A stretch of 64,000 nucleotides of DNA from Streptomyces sp. DT2A-34 (GTDB taxonomy: Bacteria > Actinomycetota > Actinomycetes > Streptomycetales > Streptomycetaceae). Under the pieces are notes generated by a model. It ran no database searches and was not told where the DNA came from. It was given only the letters and a program-made list of their open reading frames with translations. The stretch covers positions 7,482,001 to 7,546,000 of the forward strand of contig NZ_JASTWJ010000001.1 of assembly GCF_030499515.1 (NCBI RefSeq). Reading direction: 5' to 3'. The position numbers were made by a program, and so were the translations under genes. Numbering within the stretch: position 1 is the stretch's first letter; each line of letters opens with the position of its first letter. Below, piece by piece: positions 1 to 7,831 of this stretch.

Positions 1-518
1 TCGAGGTGGGTCTCGTTCAGGCGGCCGTCGAGGAAGGCGCGGGCGTAGATGCCGGGGGAGGCGTGGCCCTGGATGTAGAGCTGGTCGCCGGAGCCGACTG
101 CCTCGCCGGTGTCCTTGCCCTTGAAGAAGTGGTTGAAGCCGGTCTCGTAGAGCCAGGCCGCGGAGGCGAAGGTGGCGATGTGGCCGCCGACGCCGTGTTT
201 GCTGCCCCGGGTCACCATCGCGGCCGCGTTCCAGCGGTTCCACGCGGTGATACGGGACTCCATCGCCTCGTCACCGGGCACGGACGGCTCGGCGGCGGTC
301 GGGATGGTGTTGACGTAGTCGGTCTCGAGAAGTTTGGGCAGCGCGATGCCGGTGCCCTCGGCACGCTCCAGCGTGCGGCGCATCAGGTACGCCGCACGGT
401 GCGGCCCGGCCGCCTTGGCGACCGCGTCCAGCGAGGCCTGCCATTCGGCGGTCTCCTCCGGGTCACGGTCCGGGAGCTGGTCGAGCGCGCTCGGCTGGAT
501 GGCGTTGGGGTCGGTCAT
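1..518 (-). CDS. aceE: Pyruvate dehydrogenase E1 component, homodimeric type (5' part only)
   Basis: Only the N-terminal 172 codons are in the window; the rest lies beyond the left edge. The protein starts [19 protein letters not shown], and the ATG at 518 has a good ribosome site (GGAAGG) 7 nt upstream. The segment near the edge, [18 protein letters not shown], is the conserved thiamine-diphosphate enzyme region of AceE. AceE decarboxylates pyruvate and transfers the acetyl group to the lipoyl arm of E2. The E2 and E3 genes lie 2-5 kb upstream on the same strand, so this is a dispersed pyruvate dehydrogenase locus. The identification is firm; nothing can be said about the missing C-terminus. 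Confidence 0.95.
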   Translation of the reverse strand, partial: MTDPNAIQPSALDQLPDRDPEETAEWQASLDAVAKAAGPHRAAYLMRRTLERAEGTGIALPKLLETDYVNTIPTAAEPSVPGDEAMESRITAWNRWNAAAMVTRGSKHGVGGHIATFASAAWLYETGFNHFFKGKDTGEAVGSGDQLYIQGHASPGIYARAFLDGRLNETHL

Positions 519-650
519 GTCGCCGCCTTCCTCAGTCGAAGGGGTTCCCTCAATCGGTAAGGGTTCGGGGGTGCCCTTGGTCTTTGGCAGGACAGGGCTG
601 AGGCCTCGGTGCGGTGGCACCTTGCGGCTCTGCCGCGTGGCCCGTCGCCG

Positions 651-680
651 ACTGTAACCCCCTGATCGATGATCGATCAA
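651..680 (-). promoter_or_regulatory. Predicted aceE promoter with an embedded palindrome
   Basis: On the minus strand TTGATC (675-680) and TACAGT (651-656) are 18 nt apart, like a vegetative promoter. The near-perfect palindrome TGATCGATGATCGATCA (663-679, 8-nt arms, 1-nt centre) overlaps the -35 box and spacer. A second palindrome, TCTCGACATCGAGA, lies at 700-713. This placement suits a repressor site; the adjacent GntR gene is a candidate binder. Sequence inference only. Confidence 0.45.
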
Positions 681-730
681 AGGGTGGAGGGCTAAAAAGT
701 CTCGACATCGAGAAATTGGCATCCGGTGCC

Positions 731-762
731 GGGGAAACAGGCACGCGGTGCCGTGTTTCCCC
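731..762 (-). terminator. Hairpin downstream of the 804-1310 gene
   Basis: GGGGAAACAGGCA pairs with TGCCGTGTTTCCCC around a short loop. It sits just past the stop of the small membrane protein gene and before the aceE promoter, so it probably ends that transcript. There is no clear U-tract, as is usual in Streptomyces. Confidence 0.6.
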
Positions 763-803
763 TGCTCACCTGAGTTCCGAGCGGCTAGCTTGGGCGGGTT
801 GTG

Positions 804-1310
804 TCAGCCCATCGCCGCCTGCGGGGGCGTCCCGGTCTCCGTCGGGCCGGCGGCGGACTGCCGGTCCTGCTCGGCCTCGGCGCGTGCCCGCTCCATGCGT
901 GCGTGATCCTGCTGATGCCGTGCGGCCTGCTCGCGGGTGATCACCTCGGTGGCGGCGCCGACGGCGACCGCGACCGGCCATGCCATGGCTCCGGCGGCGG
1001 CCATCCCGCCGAGGATCCCGTAGAAGGCCAGCCTGCGGGGCGTGGGGAGCAGGGACGTGGCGGTGGAGGCGGCCGTGGCGGTGGCCGCGGACGTGGCCTT
1101 GCGGGCGTTGGTGAACAGGTCGCCCGGTGTCACGTAGGGGATGGGAACCCGGGGGTGGGCGGTGTGCAGATGGACCACCTTGCCGCCGGTCCGCTTCTCC
1201 TCGTGGTGCTCCGGCTCGGTCTGGGGTGCGGCGCCGGTCGGGGCCGGTTGCTGTGGCTGTGCTTGCTGTGGCTGGAGCTGTGGCTCTGGCTGTGGCTGTG
1301 GGGAAGTCAT
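804..1310 (-). CDS. Small membrane protein of unknown function
   Basis: This 168-residue protein begins MTSPQPQPEPQLQPQ. I chose the ATG at 1310 because GGGGAGGA lies directly upstream; the frame is open to 1376 but has no ribosome site there. The first 45 residues are Gln/Pro-rich and low complexity. A conserved-looking segment follows (VVHLHTAHPRVPIPYVTPGD), then one or two hydrophobic stretches around residues 90-125, and a charged Ala/Arg/Glu tail that could be helical. It could be a membrane-anchored adaptor, but I do not recognise the family. It lies between aceE and the GntR gene on the same strand. Existence is well supported by start site and length; function is unknown. Confidence 0.75.
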   Translation of the reverse strand: MTSPQPQPEPQLQPQQAQPQQPAPTGAAPQTEPEHHEEKRTGGKVVHLHTAHPRVPIPYVTPGDLFTNARKATSAATATAASTATSLLPTPRRLAFYGILGGMAAAGAMAWPVAVAVGAATEVITREQAARHQQDHARMERARAEAEQDRQSAAGPTETGTPPQAAMG

Positions 1311-1430
1311 AGCCGTCCTCCCCTGCTGGAGAGCGTGGGTAGTGGGTCCTCCCAGCCGCCTTCCATCGATGAGCACGGATAAACCCGTCCTGAAGGGGCA
1401 ATTCGCCCCGATTGCCGTACCCGGCGCGGG

Positions 1431-2063
1431 CTACTCGCCCTCGTGCCGAGGCGCGCACCCGAGCACATGGGCCTTGACGAGCTCGGCGATCCGGGGATCC
1501 CGGCGCTGGAACGCGGCCACCAGCTCCTCGTGCTCCTCCGCGTACGACTGCTGCACCGTCCCCAGCCACCGGATGGACAGGGCCGTGAACACCTCGATGC
1601 CGAGGCCCTCCCAGGTGTGCAGCAGCACGGAGTTGCCCGCCGCCCGCACCATCTCGCGGTGGAAGGCGACCGTGTGCCGCACCTGGGCCGTGCCGTCGGC
1701 CTTGCGGTCGGCCTCGTACAGGGCGCTGACGTGCGGCTCCAGAGCGGAGCAGTCCTCTGCGAGGCGGTCGGCGGCCAGTTCCGCGGCGATGGCCTCCAGG
1801 CCGGCCCGGACCGGGTAGCTCTCTTCCAGATCGGCCGCGGTCAGACTCCGTACGCGTACGCCCTTGTTGGGCGCGGACTCGATCAGCCGCAGCGACTCCA
1901 GCTCGCGCAGGGCCTCGCGTACCGGCGTCTGGCTGACCTCCAGCTCGGTGGCGATACGTCGCTCCACGATCCGCTCGCCCGGCTGCCAGCGCCCGCTGAT
2001 GATCCCCTCCAGGATGTGCTCGCGGATCTGTTCGCGCAGCGAGTGGATGACGGGGGCGGTCAT
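1431..2063 (-). CDS. GntR-family transcriptional regulator, FCD (FadR-like) subfamily
   Basis: A 210-residue regulator. An N-terminal winged helix (residues 10-75) contains ERIVERRIATELEVSQTPVR, typical of GntR proteins, and the rest is the all-helical FCD ligand domain, which usually binds a carboxylic acid through a metal site; the His residues in VAFHREMVRAAG fit that. AAGGAG precedes the ATG at 2063. It lies between E2 (sucB) and aceE on the same strand, so control of pyruvate or lactate metabolism is a reasonable guess, with the palindrome upstream of aceE as a candidate site. A short GGGGC/GCCCC hairpin at 1395-1409 lies past its stop. Family assignment is firm; target and ligand are inferred. 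Confidence 0.88.
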   Translation of the reverse strand: MTAPVIHSLREQIREHILEGIISGRWQPGERIVERRIATELEVSQTPVREALRELESLRLIESAPNKGVRVRSLTAADLEESYPVRAGLEAIAAELAADRLAEDCSALEPHVSALYEADRKADGTAQVRHTVAFHREMVRAAGNSVLLHTWEGLGIEVFTALSIRWLGTVQQSYAEEHEELVAAFQRRDPRIAELVKAHVLGCAPRHEGE

Positions 2064-2210
2064 GAGGGCTCCTTAGGGCGCGTTGACGTTTAGACAATAC
2101 GGCCGGTGCGCTCCGCCGGGAGGGCCGACGGGGGTGCTTTGGTGCAGGTGAGATGAGACTTACATGGCGTGGGGGGTGGGGCGCCCAAGAGCTCGGTGTG
2201 ATCTGTCGTC

Positions 2211-2296
2211 GGGCGGCTGCGGGTTGTTCGTGGCTGGTCGCGCCCACGCGGCGGAGCCGCACATCGATACAGTCCCGCGCCCCTTTGGCGGCGTTG
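2211..2296 (-). repeat. Dispersed Streptomyces repeat, long form (copy 1)
   Basis: This lies in the 314-nt gap 2064-2377. In reverse complement it carries the core GGGGCGCGGG, the inner hairpin TGCGGCTCCGCCGCGTGGG and the tail GCGCGACCAGCCACGA. The same modules recur at 18625, 21541 and 38825, and in a short form elsewhere. The rest of the gap holds the GntR promoter region and the E2 terminator. Confidence 0.75.
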
Positions 2297-2317
2297 CAGC
2301 CGGCCCCTGCCAAAAAG

Positions 2318-2354
2318 CGGCGCCCCGCCCGGAGAAGCTCCGGACGGGGCGCCG
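2318..2354 (-). terminator. Terminator after the E2 gene
   Basis: The arms CGGCGCCCCGCCCGGAG and CTCCGGACGGGGCGCCG form a long GC hairpin 24 nt past the E2 stop codon, with AAAAA on the plus strand (U-rich in the minus transcript) just beyond. This is a strong factor-independent terminator. Confidence 0.85.
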
Positions 2355-2377
2355 TACAGGCTGAAAGCCCTGGTGGC

Positions 2378-4234
2378 TTACAGGCCGAGCTCGACCTCGA
2401 ACTCGCCCGCCTCCAGGATCGCCTTGACCGCCGTCAGGTAACGGGCCGCGTCGGCGCCGTCCACCAGGCGGTGGTCGTAGGACAGGGTCAGGTACGTCAT
2501 GTCGCGGACGCCGATGACCGTGCCCTCCTCCGTCTCGATGACGGCCGGGCGCTTGACCGTGGCGCCGATGCCGAGGATCGCGACCTGGCCCGGCGGCACG
2601 ATGATCGTGTCGAAGAGCGCACCGCGCGAACCGGTGTTGGAGATGGTGAAGGTCGCGCCGGACAGCTCGTCCGGGGTGATCTTGTTGGCCCGGACCTTGC
2701 CCGCGAGCTCGGCGGTGGCCTTGGCGATACCGGCGATGTTGAGGTCGCCCGCGTGCTTGATGACCGGGGTCATCAGGCCCTTCTCGGAGTCCACCGCGAT
2801 ACCGATGTTCTCGGTGTCGAAGTAGGTGATCGTGCCCTCGGCCTCGTTGATCTTGGCGTTGATGGGCGCGTGGGCCTTCAGCGCCTGGGCCGCGGCCTTG
2901 ACGAAGAACGGCATCGGGGAGAGCTTGACGCCCTCACGGGCCGCGAACGCGTCCTTGGCACGGCCGCGCAGCTTCATCAGGCGGGTGACGTCGACCTCGA
3001 CGACCGACGACAGCTGGGCCTGCTCGTGCAGCGCCTTGACCATGTTGTCGCCGATGACCTTGCGGATGCGCGGCATCTTGACGGTCTGGCCACGGAGGGG
3101 GGAGGCCTCCAGGGAGGGCGCCTTCTTGGCGGCCGGGGCAGCGGCAGCGGCCGGAGCCGGAGCAGCGGCGGCGGCCTTCGCGGCCTCGGCGGCGGCGACG
3201 ACGTCCTGCTTGCGGATACGGCCGCCGACGCCGGTGCCCTTGACGGTGGCCAGGTCGACGCCGTTCTCGGCGGCGAGCTTGCGCACCAGCGGGGTGACGT
3301 AGGCGCCCTCGTCGGTCGCCTGGGCGGCGGCCGGCGCGGCCGGAGCCGGGGTGACCGGAGCCGGGGTGACCGGAGCCGGCGCGGCCGGCGCGGGGGCCGG
3401 GGCCGCGGGCTGGGCCGGAGCCGGGGCGGCAGCGGCGGGCGCGGCCGGAGCGGCAGGGGCGGGCGCGGCCGGAGCGGCAGGGGCGGGCGCGGCCGGAGCG
3501 GGCGCCGGAGCGGCCGGAGCCGCGGGGGCAGCCGGAGCCGCAGGGGCGGCCGGGGCAGCGGCGGCGGGAGCCGGGGCAGCCGGGGCCGGGGCGGCCGCCG
3601 GAGCGGCACCCGCGACGCCGATGACGGCCAGCTTGGCGCCGACCTCGGCGGTCTCGTCCTCGCCGACCACGATCTCCAGCAGCGTGCCGGAGGCGGGGGC
3701 GGGGATCTCGGTGTCGACCTTGTCCGTCGACACCTCCAGCAGCGGCTCGTCGGCCTCGACGCTGTCACCGACCGACTTCAGCCAGCGGGTGACGGTGCCC
3801 TCGGTGACGGACTCGCCAAGTGCGGGCAGGACCACGTCCGTGCCCTCGGCGGAGCCGGCACCGGCAGCGGCCTCGGGGGTGGGCGCCGGAGCCGGGGCGG
3901 CCTGCTCGGTGGACGGCTGGGCGGCCGGGGCCGGCTCGGGAGCCGGCGGGGCGACCTCCTCGGCGGCGGGTGCCGGGGCGGCAGCGGGCGCGCCCGTGCC
4001 GTCGTCGATCACGGCCAGCTCGGCGCCGACCTCGACCGTCTCGTCCTCGGCGACCTTGATGGAGGCCAGGACGCCGGCGGCGGGGGAGGGGATCTCGGTG
4101 TCGACCTTGTCGGTGGAGACCTCGAGCAGCGGCTCGTCGGCCTCGACGCGCTCACCCTCGGCCTTCAGCCAGCGGGTGACAGTGCCCTCGGTGACGCTCT
4201 CGCCGAGCGCCGGAAGGGTTACGGAAACCGCCAT
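2378..4234 (-). CDS. sucB: Dihydrolipoyl acyltransferase (E2) with two lipoyl domains
   Basis: 618 residues. Lipoyl domain 1 (residues 1-80; lipoylated Lys43 in STDKVDTEI) and lipoyl domain 2 (about 138-215, same motif) are joined by Ala/Pro linkers. A very Ala/Pro-rich linker (about 220-305) leads to the E3-binding domain ([13 protein letters not shown]) and the catalytic domain ending in [16 protein letters not shown] with the active-site His and Asp. Such proteins are usually annotated sucB (2-oxoglutarate type). In actinobacteria, however, the stand-alone E2 generally serves pyruvate dehydrogenase, and linkage to aceE and lpdA here supports that. The ATG at 4234 has AAGGAG. It follows lpdA after 60 nt and is probably co-transcribed with it. 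Confidence 0.93.
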   Translation of the reverse strand: MAVSVTLPALGESVTEGTVTRWLKAEGERVEADEPLLEVSTDKVDTEIPSPAAGVLASIKVAEDETVEVGAELAVIDDGTGAPAAAPAPAAEEVAPPAPEPAPAAQPSTEQAAPAPAPTPEAAAGAGSAEGTDVVLPALGESVTEGTVTRWLKSVGDSVEADEPLLEVSTDKVDTEIPAPASGTLLEIVVGEDETAEVGAKLAVIGVAGAAPAAAPAPAAPAPAAAAPAAPAAPAAPAAPAAPAPAPAAPAPAAPAAPAPAAPAAPAAAAPAPAQPAAPAPAPAAPAPVTPAPVTPAPAAPAAAQATDEGAYVTPLVRKLAAENGVDLATVKGTGVGGRIRKQDVVAAAEAAKAAAAAPAPAAAAAPAAKKAPSLEASPLRGQTVKMPRIRKVIGDNMVKALHEQAQLSSVVEVDVTRLMKLRGRAKDAFAAREGVKLSPMPFFVKAAAQALKAHAPINAKINEAEGTITYFDTENIGIAVDSEKGLMTPVIKHAGDLNIAGIAKATAELAGKVRANKITPDELSGATFTISNTGSRGALFDTIIVPPGQVAILGIGATVKRPAVIETEEGTVIGVRDMTYLTLSYDHRLVDGADAARYLTAVKAILEAGEFEVELGL

Positions 4235-4294
4235 GGTTTCGGTTGCTCCTTACGAATTGCGGAAGTCTGAGTCGTCGCTTCGTCGACCGAGGGA

Positions 4295-5683
4295 TCAGTC
4301 GTGCGCGTGCAGCGGCTTGCCGGCCAGGGCCAGGTGGGCCTCGCCGAGCGCCTCGTTCTGCGTCGGGTGGGCGTGGATGAGCTGGGCGACCTCGGCCGGC
4401 AGCGCCTCCCAGTTGTAGATCAGCTGGGCCTCGCCGACCTGCTCGCCCATGCGGTCGCCGACCATGTGGACGCCGACCACGGCACCGTCCTTGACCTGGA
4501 CGAGCTTGATCTCGCCCGCGGTGTTGAGGATCTTGCTCTTGCCGTTGCCCGCCAGGTTGTACTTCAGAGCGACGACCTTGTCCGCGCCGTAGATCTCCTT
4601 GGCCTTGGCCTCGGTGATACCGACGGAGGCGACCTCCGGGTGGCAGTACGTCACCCGCGGGACACCGTCGTAGTCGATCGGGACGGTCTTCAGACCGGCC
4701 AGACGCTCCGCCACCAGGATGCCCTCGGCGAAGCCGACGTGCGCGAGCTGAAGGGTTGGGACGAGGTCACCGACGGCGGAGATGGTCGGCACGTTGGTGC
4801 GCATGTACTCGTCGACGAGGACGTAGCCGCGGTCCATGGCGACGCCCTGCTCCTCGTAACCGAGACCGGCGGAGACGGGGCCACGGCCGACGGCGACGAG
4901 GAGGACCTCGGCCTCGAACTCCTTGCCGTCGGCGAGGGTGACCTTGACACCGTCGGCCGTGTACTCGGCCTTGGAGAAGAAGGTGCCCAGGTTGAACTTG
5001 ATGCCGCGCTTGCGGAAGGCGCGCTCAAGAAGCTTCGAGGAGTTCTCGTCCTCGACCGGGACGAGGTGCTTCAGGCCCTCGATGACCGTGACGTCGGCGC
5101 CGAAGGACTTCCACGCCGAGGCGAACTCGACGCCGATGACGCCGCCGCCCAGGATGATCGCGGACTTCGGCACGCGGTCCAGGACGAGGGCGTGGTCCGA
5201 GGAGATGATGCGGTTGCCGTCGATCTCCAGACCCGGCAGCGACTTCGGCACGGAGCCGGTCGCGAGCAGGACGTGACGGCCCTGGACGCGCTGGCCGCCC
5301 ACGTCGACGGAGGTCGGGGAGGACAGGCGGCCCTCACCCTCGATGTACGTCACCTTCCGGGAGGCGACGAGCCCCTGCAGGCCCTTGTACAGGCCGGAGA
5401 CCACGCCGTCCTTGTACTTGTGGACCCCGGCGATGTCGATGCCCTCGAAGGTGGCCTTCACACCGAACTGCTCGCTCTCACGAGCCTGGTCGGCGATCTC
5501 GCCCGCGTGCAGCAGGGCCTTGGTGGGGATGCAACCCCGGTGCAGGCAGGTGCCGCCGACCTTGTCCTTCTCGATCAGGGCGACGTCCAGGCCCAGCTGC
5601 GCCCCGCGCAGGGCCGCGGCGTAACCGCCACTACCACCGCCGAGGATCACTAGGTCGAAAACGGTGCTGGCGTCGTTCGCCAC
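4295..5683 (-). CDS. lpdA: Dihydrolipoamide dehydrogenase (E3)
   Basis: A 462-residue FAD flavoprotein that reoxidises the lipoyl groups of E2 with NAD+. The FAD-binding GGGSGGYAAALRGAQLG, redox disulfide GGTCLHRGCIPTK, NAD-binding ILGGGVIGVEFAS and C-terminal catalytic HAHPTQNE motifs are all present. The ATG at 5806 of the open frame is too early; the GTG at 5683 has GGAGG a few nt upstream and gives the standard family length. It is the first gene of a probable lpdA-E2 operon. All expected motifs are intact and no anomaly is seen. Confidence 0.95.
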   Translation of the reverse strand: MANDASTVFDLVILGGGSGGYAAALRGAQLGLDVALIEKDKVGGTCLHRGCIPTKALLHAGEIADQARESEQFGVKATFEGIDIAGVHKYKDGVVSGLYKGLQGLVASRKVTYIEGEGRLSSPTSVDVGGQRVQGRHVLLATGSVPKSLPGLEIDGNRIISSDHALVLDRVPKSAIILGGGVIGVEFASAWKSFGADVTVIEGLKHLVPVEDENSSKLLERAFRKRGIKFNLGTFFSKAEYTADGVKVTLADGKEFEAEVLLVAVGRGPVSAGLGYEEQGVAMDRGYVLVDEYMRTNVPTISAVGDLVPTLQLAHVGFAEGILVAERLAGLKTVPIDYDGVPRVTYCHPEVASVGITEAKAKEIYGADKVVALKYNLAGNGKSKILNTAGEIKLVQVKDGAVVGVHMVGDRMGEQVGEAQLIYNWEALPAEVAQLIHAHPTQNEALGEAHLALAGKPLHAHD

Positions 5684-5875
5684 GTCACGTCCTCCATGCA
5701 TGTGCGCCGTACGCCGGTCGTCGGTGACCGGTCGGCGGCTGGTGTCCGGCCGCTCATTCTTCGGCCCTGTGGTGGGGCCCTGTCCTGCCGAGCCCCATCT
5801 TCGCACTTGTCCACACCGAACGAGACGCCGGGCCGGTGTGTGAGACGCCCCACGTTCAGTTGAGCGGGCACGGAA

Positions 5876-5911
5876 GAGGGGGCTCCGCCCTACCCGCGCG
5901 CGGAGCCCCTC
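5876..5911 (-). terminator. Terminator after pepA
   Basis: GAGGGGGCTCCGC pairs with GCGGAGCCCCTC around a short loop, 14 nt past the pepA stop codon. It separates pepA from the lpdA promoter region. Confidence 0.75.
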
Positions 5912-5924
5912 ACGCAGAACAACG

Positions 5925-7472
5925 TCAGCCCAGGTCGCCGACAGCCGTCAGCTCGGCCAGCCGAACCAGCGTCCGCACCGCGGACCCCGTACCGCCCTTC
6001 GGCGTGTACCCGAAGGGACCACCCTCGTTGAACGCGGGACCGGCGATGTCGAGGTGCGCCCAGGTGACGCCCTCGCCCACGAACTCGCGCAGGAACAGAC
6101 CGGCGACCAGCCCACCGCCCATCCGCTCACCCATGTTGGCGATGTCGGCGGTCGGCGAGTCCATCCCCTTGCGCAGGTGCTCCGGCAGCGGCATCGGCCA
6201 GGACGGCTCGCCGACCTCCTCGGCCGCCTCCACGATCGCGGAGCGGAACGCGTCGTCGTTGGCCATGACACCGAACGTCCGGTTCCCCAGCGCCAGCACC
6301 ATCGCCCCGGTCAGCGTCGCCACGTCGACGATCGCGTCCGGCTTCTCCTGCGACGCCGCCCACAGCGCGTCCGCGAGCACCAGCCGGCCCTCGGCGTCCG
6401 TGTTGAGCACCTCCACGGTCTTGCCGCTGTACATGCGCAGCACGTCACCCGGACGCACGGCGGACCCCGACGGCATGTTCTCGGCGAGCGCCAGCCACCC
6501 GGTGACGTTCACCTCGAGACCGAGGCGCGCGGCGGCGACGACGGCGGCGAACACGGCGGCCGCCCCGCTCATGTCGCACTTCATCGTCTCGTTGTGCCCG
6601 GCCGGCTTCAGCGAGATGCCGCCCGAGTCGTAGGTGATGCCCTTGCCGACGAAGGCGAGGTGCTTGGCCGCCTTGGAGCTCGTGTACGTCAGCTTCACCA
6701 GCCGCGGGCCGGCCGCCGACCCGGAGCCGACGCCCAGGATGCCGCCGTAGCCGCCCTTGGTCAGCGCCTTCTCGTCGAGCACCTGCACCTTGATGCCGTG
6801 CTCCTTGGCCGCCGCCGAGGCGATCGCGGCGAAGGACTCGGGGGTGAGGTCGTTCGGCGGGGTGTTGATCAGGTCGCGGGCGCGGTTGAGCTCCTCGGAG
6901 ACGGCGGTGGCGCGCTCGATCGCCGCCTTGTGCGCCTTGTCGCGGGGCTTGGCGCCGAGCAGCGCGGCCTCGGCGAGGGGCGCCTTGCCGTTCTTCTTGT
7001 CCTGGGCGTCCCGGCCGTTGCCCTTGTAGACGTCGAAGGCGTACGCCCCGAGCAGCACGCCCTCGGCGACGGCGCCGACGTCACCGGCATCGCCCAGCGG
7101 CAGCGCGAACGCGGCCTTCTTGGAGCCGGCGAGGGCGCGGGCGGCGACACCGGCGGCCTTGCGCAGCGCCTCGCCGTCGTAGGCCCCGTCCTTGGCGTCC
7201 TCGGGCTCGGCGCCCAGGCCCACCGCCAGCACGAGCGGGGCCTTGAAGCCGGCGGGCGCGGGGAGCTTCGTCACCTCGCCCTCGGCGCCCGAGGCACCGA
7301 GGGTCTCCAGGACGCCGGCGAGCCTGCCGTCGTACGCCTTGTCCACAGCCTCGGCGCCCGGTGCGACAACCAGTCCCCCGGACGTGGACGCGGCGCCCTT
7401 GGCGACACCGATCACGATCGCGTCGGCCCGCAGGCCGGGCGCCGCGGCGGTGCTGAGAGTGAGAGCAGTCAC
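5925..7472 (-). CDS. pepA: Cytosolic leucyl aminopeptidase (M17)
   Basis: A 515-residue member of peptidase family M17, which removes N-terminal residues from peptides with two metal ions at the active site. The signature NTDAEGRLVLADAL and the metal-binding GKGITYDSGGISLKP and MKCDMSGAA segments are intact. The N-terminal 170 residues are the less conserved regulatory domain. The start is GTG at 7472 with only a weak ribosome site (GCGAG), so a slightly different start is possible. It is transcribed away from the polysaccharide cluster, sharing the 359-nt intergenic region 7473-7831. Function is housekeeping peptide turnover. Confidence 0.93.
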   Translation of the reverse strand: MTALTLSTAAAPGLRADAIVIGVAKGAASTSGGLVVAPGAEAVDKAYDGRLAGVLETLGASGAEGEVTKLPAPAGFKAPLVLAVGLGAEPEDAKDGAYDGEALRKAAGVAARALAGSKKAAFALPLGDAGDVGAVAEGVLLGAYAFDVYKGNGRDAQDKKNGKAPLAEAALLGAKPRDKAHKAAIERATAVSEELNRARDLINTPPNDLTPESFAAIASAAAKEHGIKVQVLDEKALTKGGYGGILGVGSGSAAGPRLVKLTYTSSKAAKHLAFVGKGITYDSGGISLKPAGHNETMKCDMSGAAAVFAAVVAAARLGLEVNVTGWLALAENMPSGSAVRPGDVLRMYSGKTVEVLNTDAEGRLVLADALWAASQEKPDAIVDVATLTGAMVLALGNRTFGVMANDDAFRSAIVEAAEEVGEPSWPMPLPEHLRKGMDSPTADIANMGERMGGGLVAGLFLREFVGEGVTWAHLDIAGPAFNEGGPFGYTPKGGTGSAVRTLVRLAELTAVGDLG

Positions 7473-7630
7473 GGTGGTGAAATCTCGCTTCCGATGTGAA
7501 GTTTGCGATGGCCGAATGGTGTGGGTCGACCGGGCCCGGCTGCCGACCGACCCTAGTTCCGACCTACGGGTGCGGTGGCAGCGGGGCCTTCCCCGGTACG
7601 GCGAACACTCGGGATGAGCCTACGCTCGTG

Positions 7631-7644
7631 TGAGCGTTCGCTCA
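7631..7644. promoter_or_regulatory. Palindrome TGAGCG-TT-CGCTCA, possible operator
   Basis: A perfect 6+6 inverted repeat in the 359-nt gap between pepA (minus) and the deacetylase gene (plus). It looks like a small dimeric repressor site (TetR or similar) and could control either direction. No regulator gene is adjacent. Weak evidence. Confidence 0.3.
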
Positions 7645-7768
7645 TTCCTGCGGGCGTTCACCTGTCGGTGGCGTCGTGGTCATTTCTTGATCCTCGCGAT
7701 CGGTGAGCTGAGTCACACTCGTCTGGTTCCGGTGAGCGATCGGCTTGCCGCTTTGCATGATTTCCACG

Positions 7769-7808
7769 GATCCCCTGCCGATTCGTCACAAGCGGCCATG
7801 AGGGGATC
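7769..7808 (+). promoter_or_regulatory. Hairpin just upstream of the deacetylase ribosome site
   Basis: GATCCCCT (7769-7776) and AGGGGATC (7801-7808) are perfect complements with a 24-nt loop, ending a few nt before the GGGGGGAAGGGG ribosome-binding region. Such a leader stem could affect translation of the first gene of the polysaccharide cluster. The rest of the gap 7473-7831 shows nothing else distinctive. Confidence 0.4.
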
Positions 7809-7831
7809 TTCTGGGGGGAAGGGGCAAATCA

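Noticed and set aside
550..744. 64-residue ORF on the minus strand upstream of aceE
   Set aside because: It overlaps the predicted promoter and palindromes, has no ribosome site and has unusual codon use.
766..2313. 515-residue ORF overlapping the GntR gene
   Set aside because: It is a shadow frame across two genes; the 210-residue GntR frame has the family motifs.
3431..3600. Tandem DNA repeats suggesting a CRISPR or VNTR
   Set aside because: They encode the Ala/Pro linker of E2; units are in frame and without spacers.
2153..4270. 705-residue ORF on the plus strand opposite the E2 gene
   Set aside because: It is the antisense of the Ala/Pro-rich E2, giving Gly/Arg repeats. It has no start signal or family.
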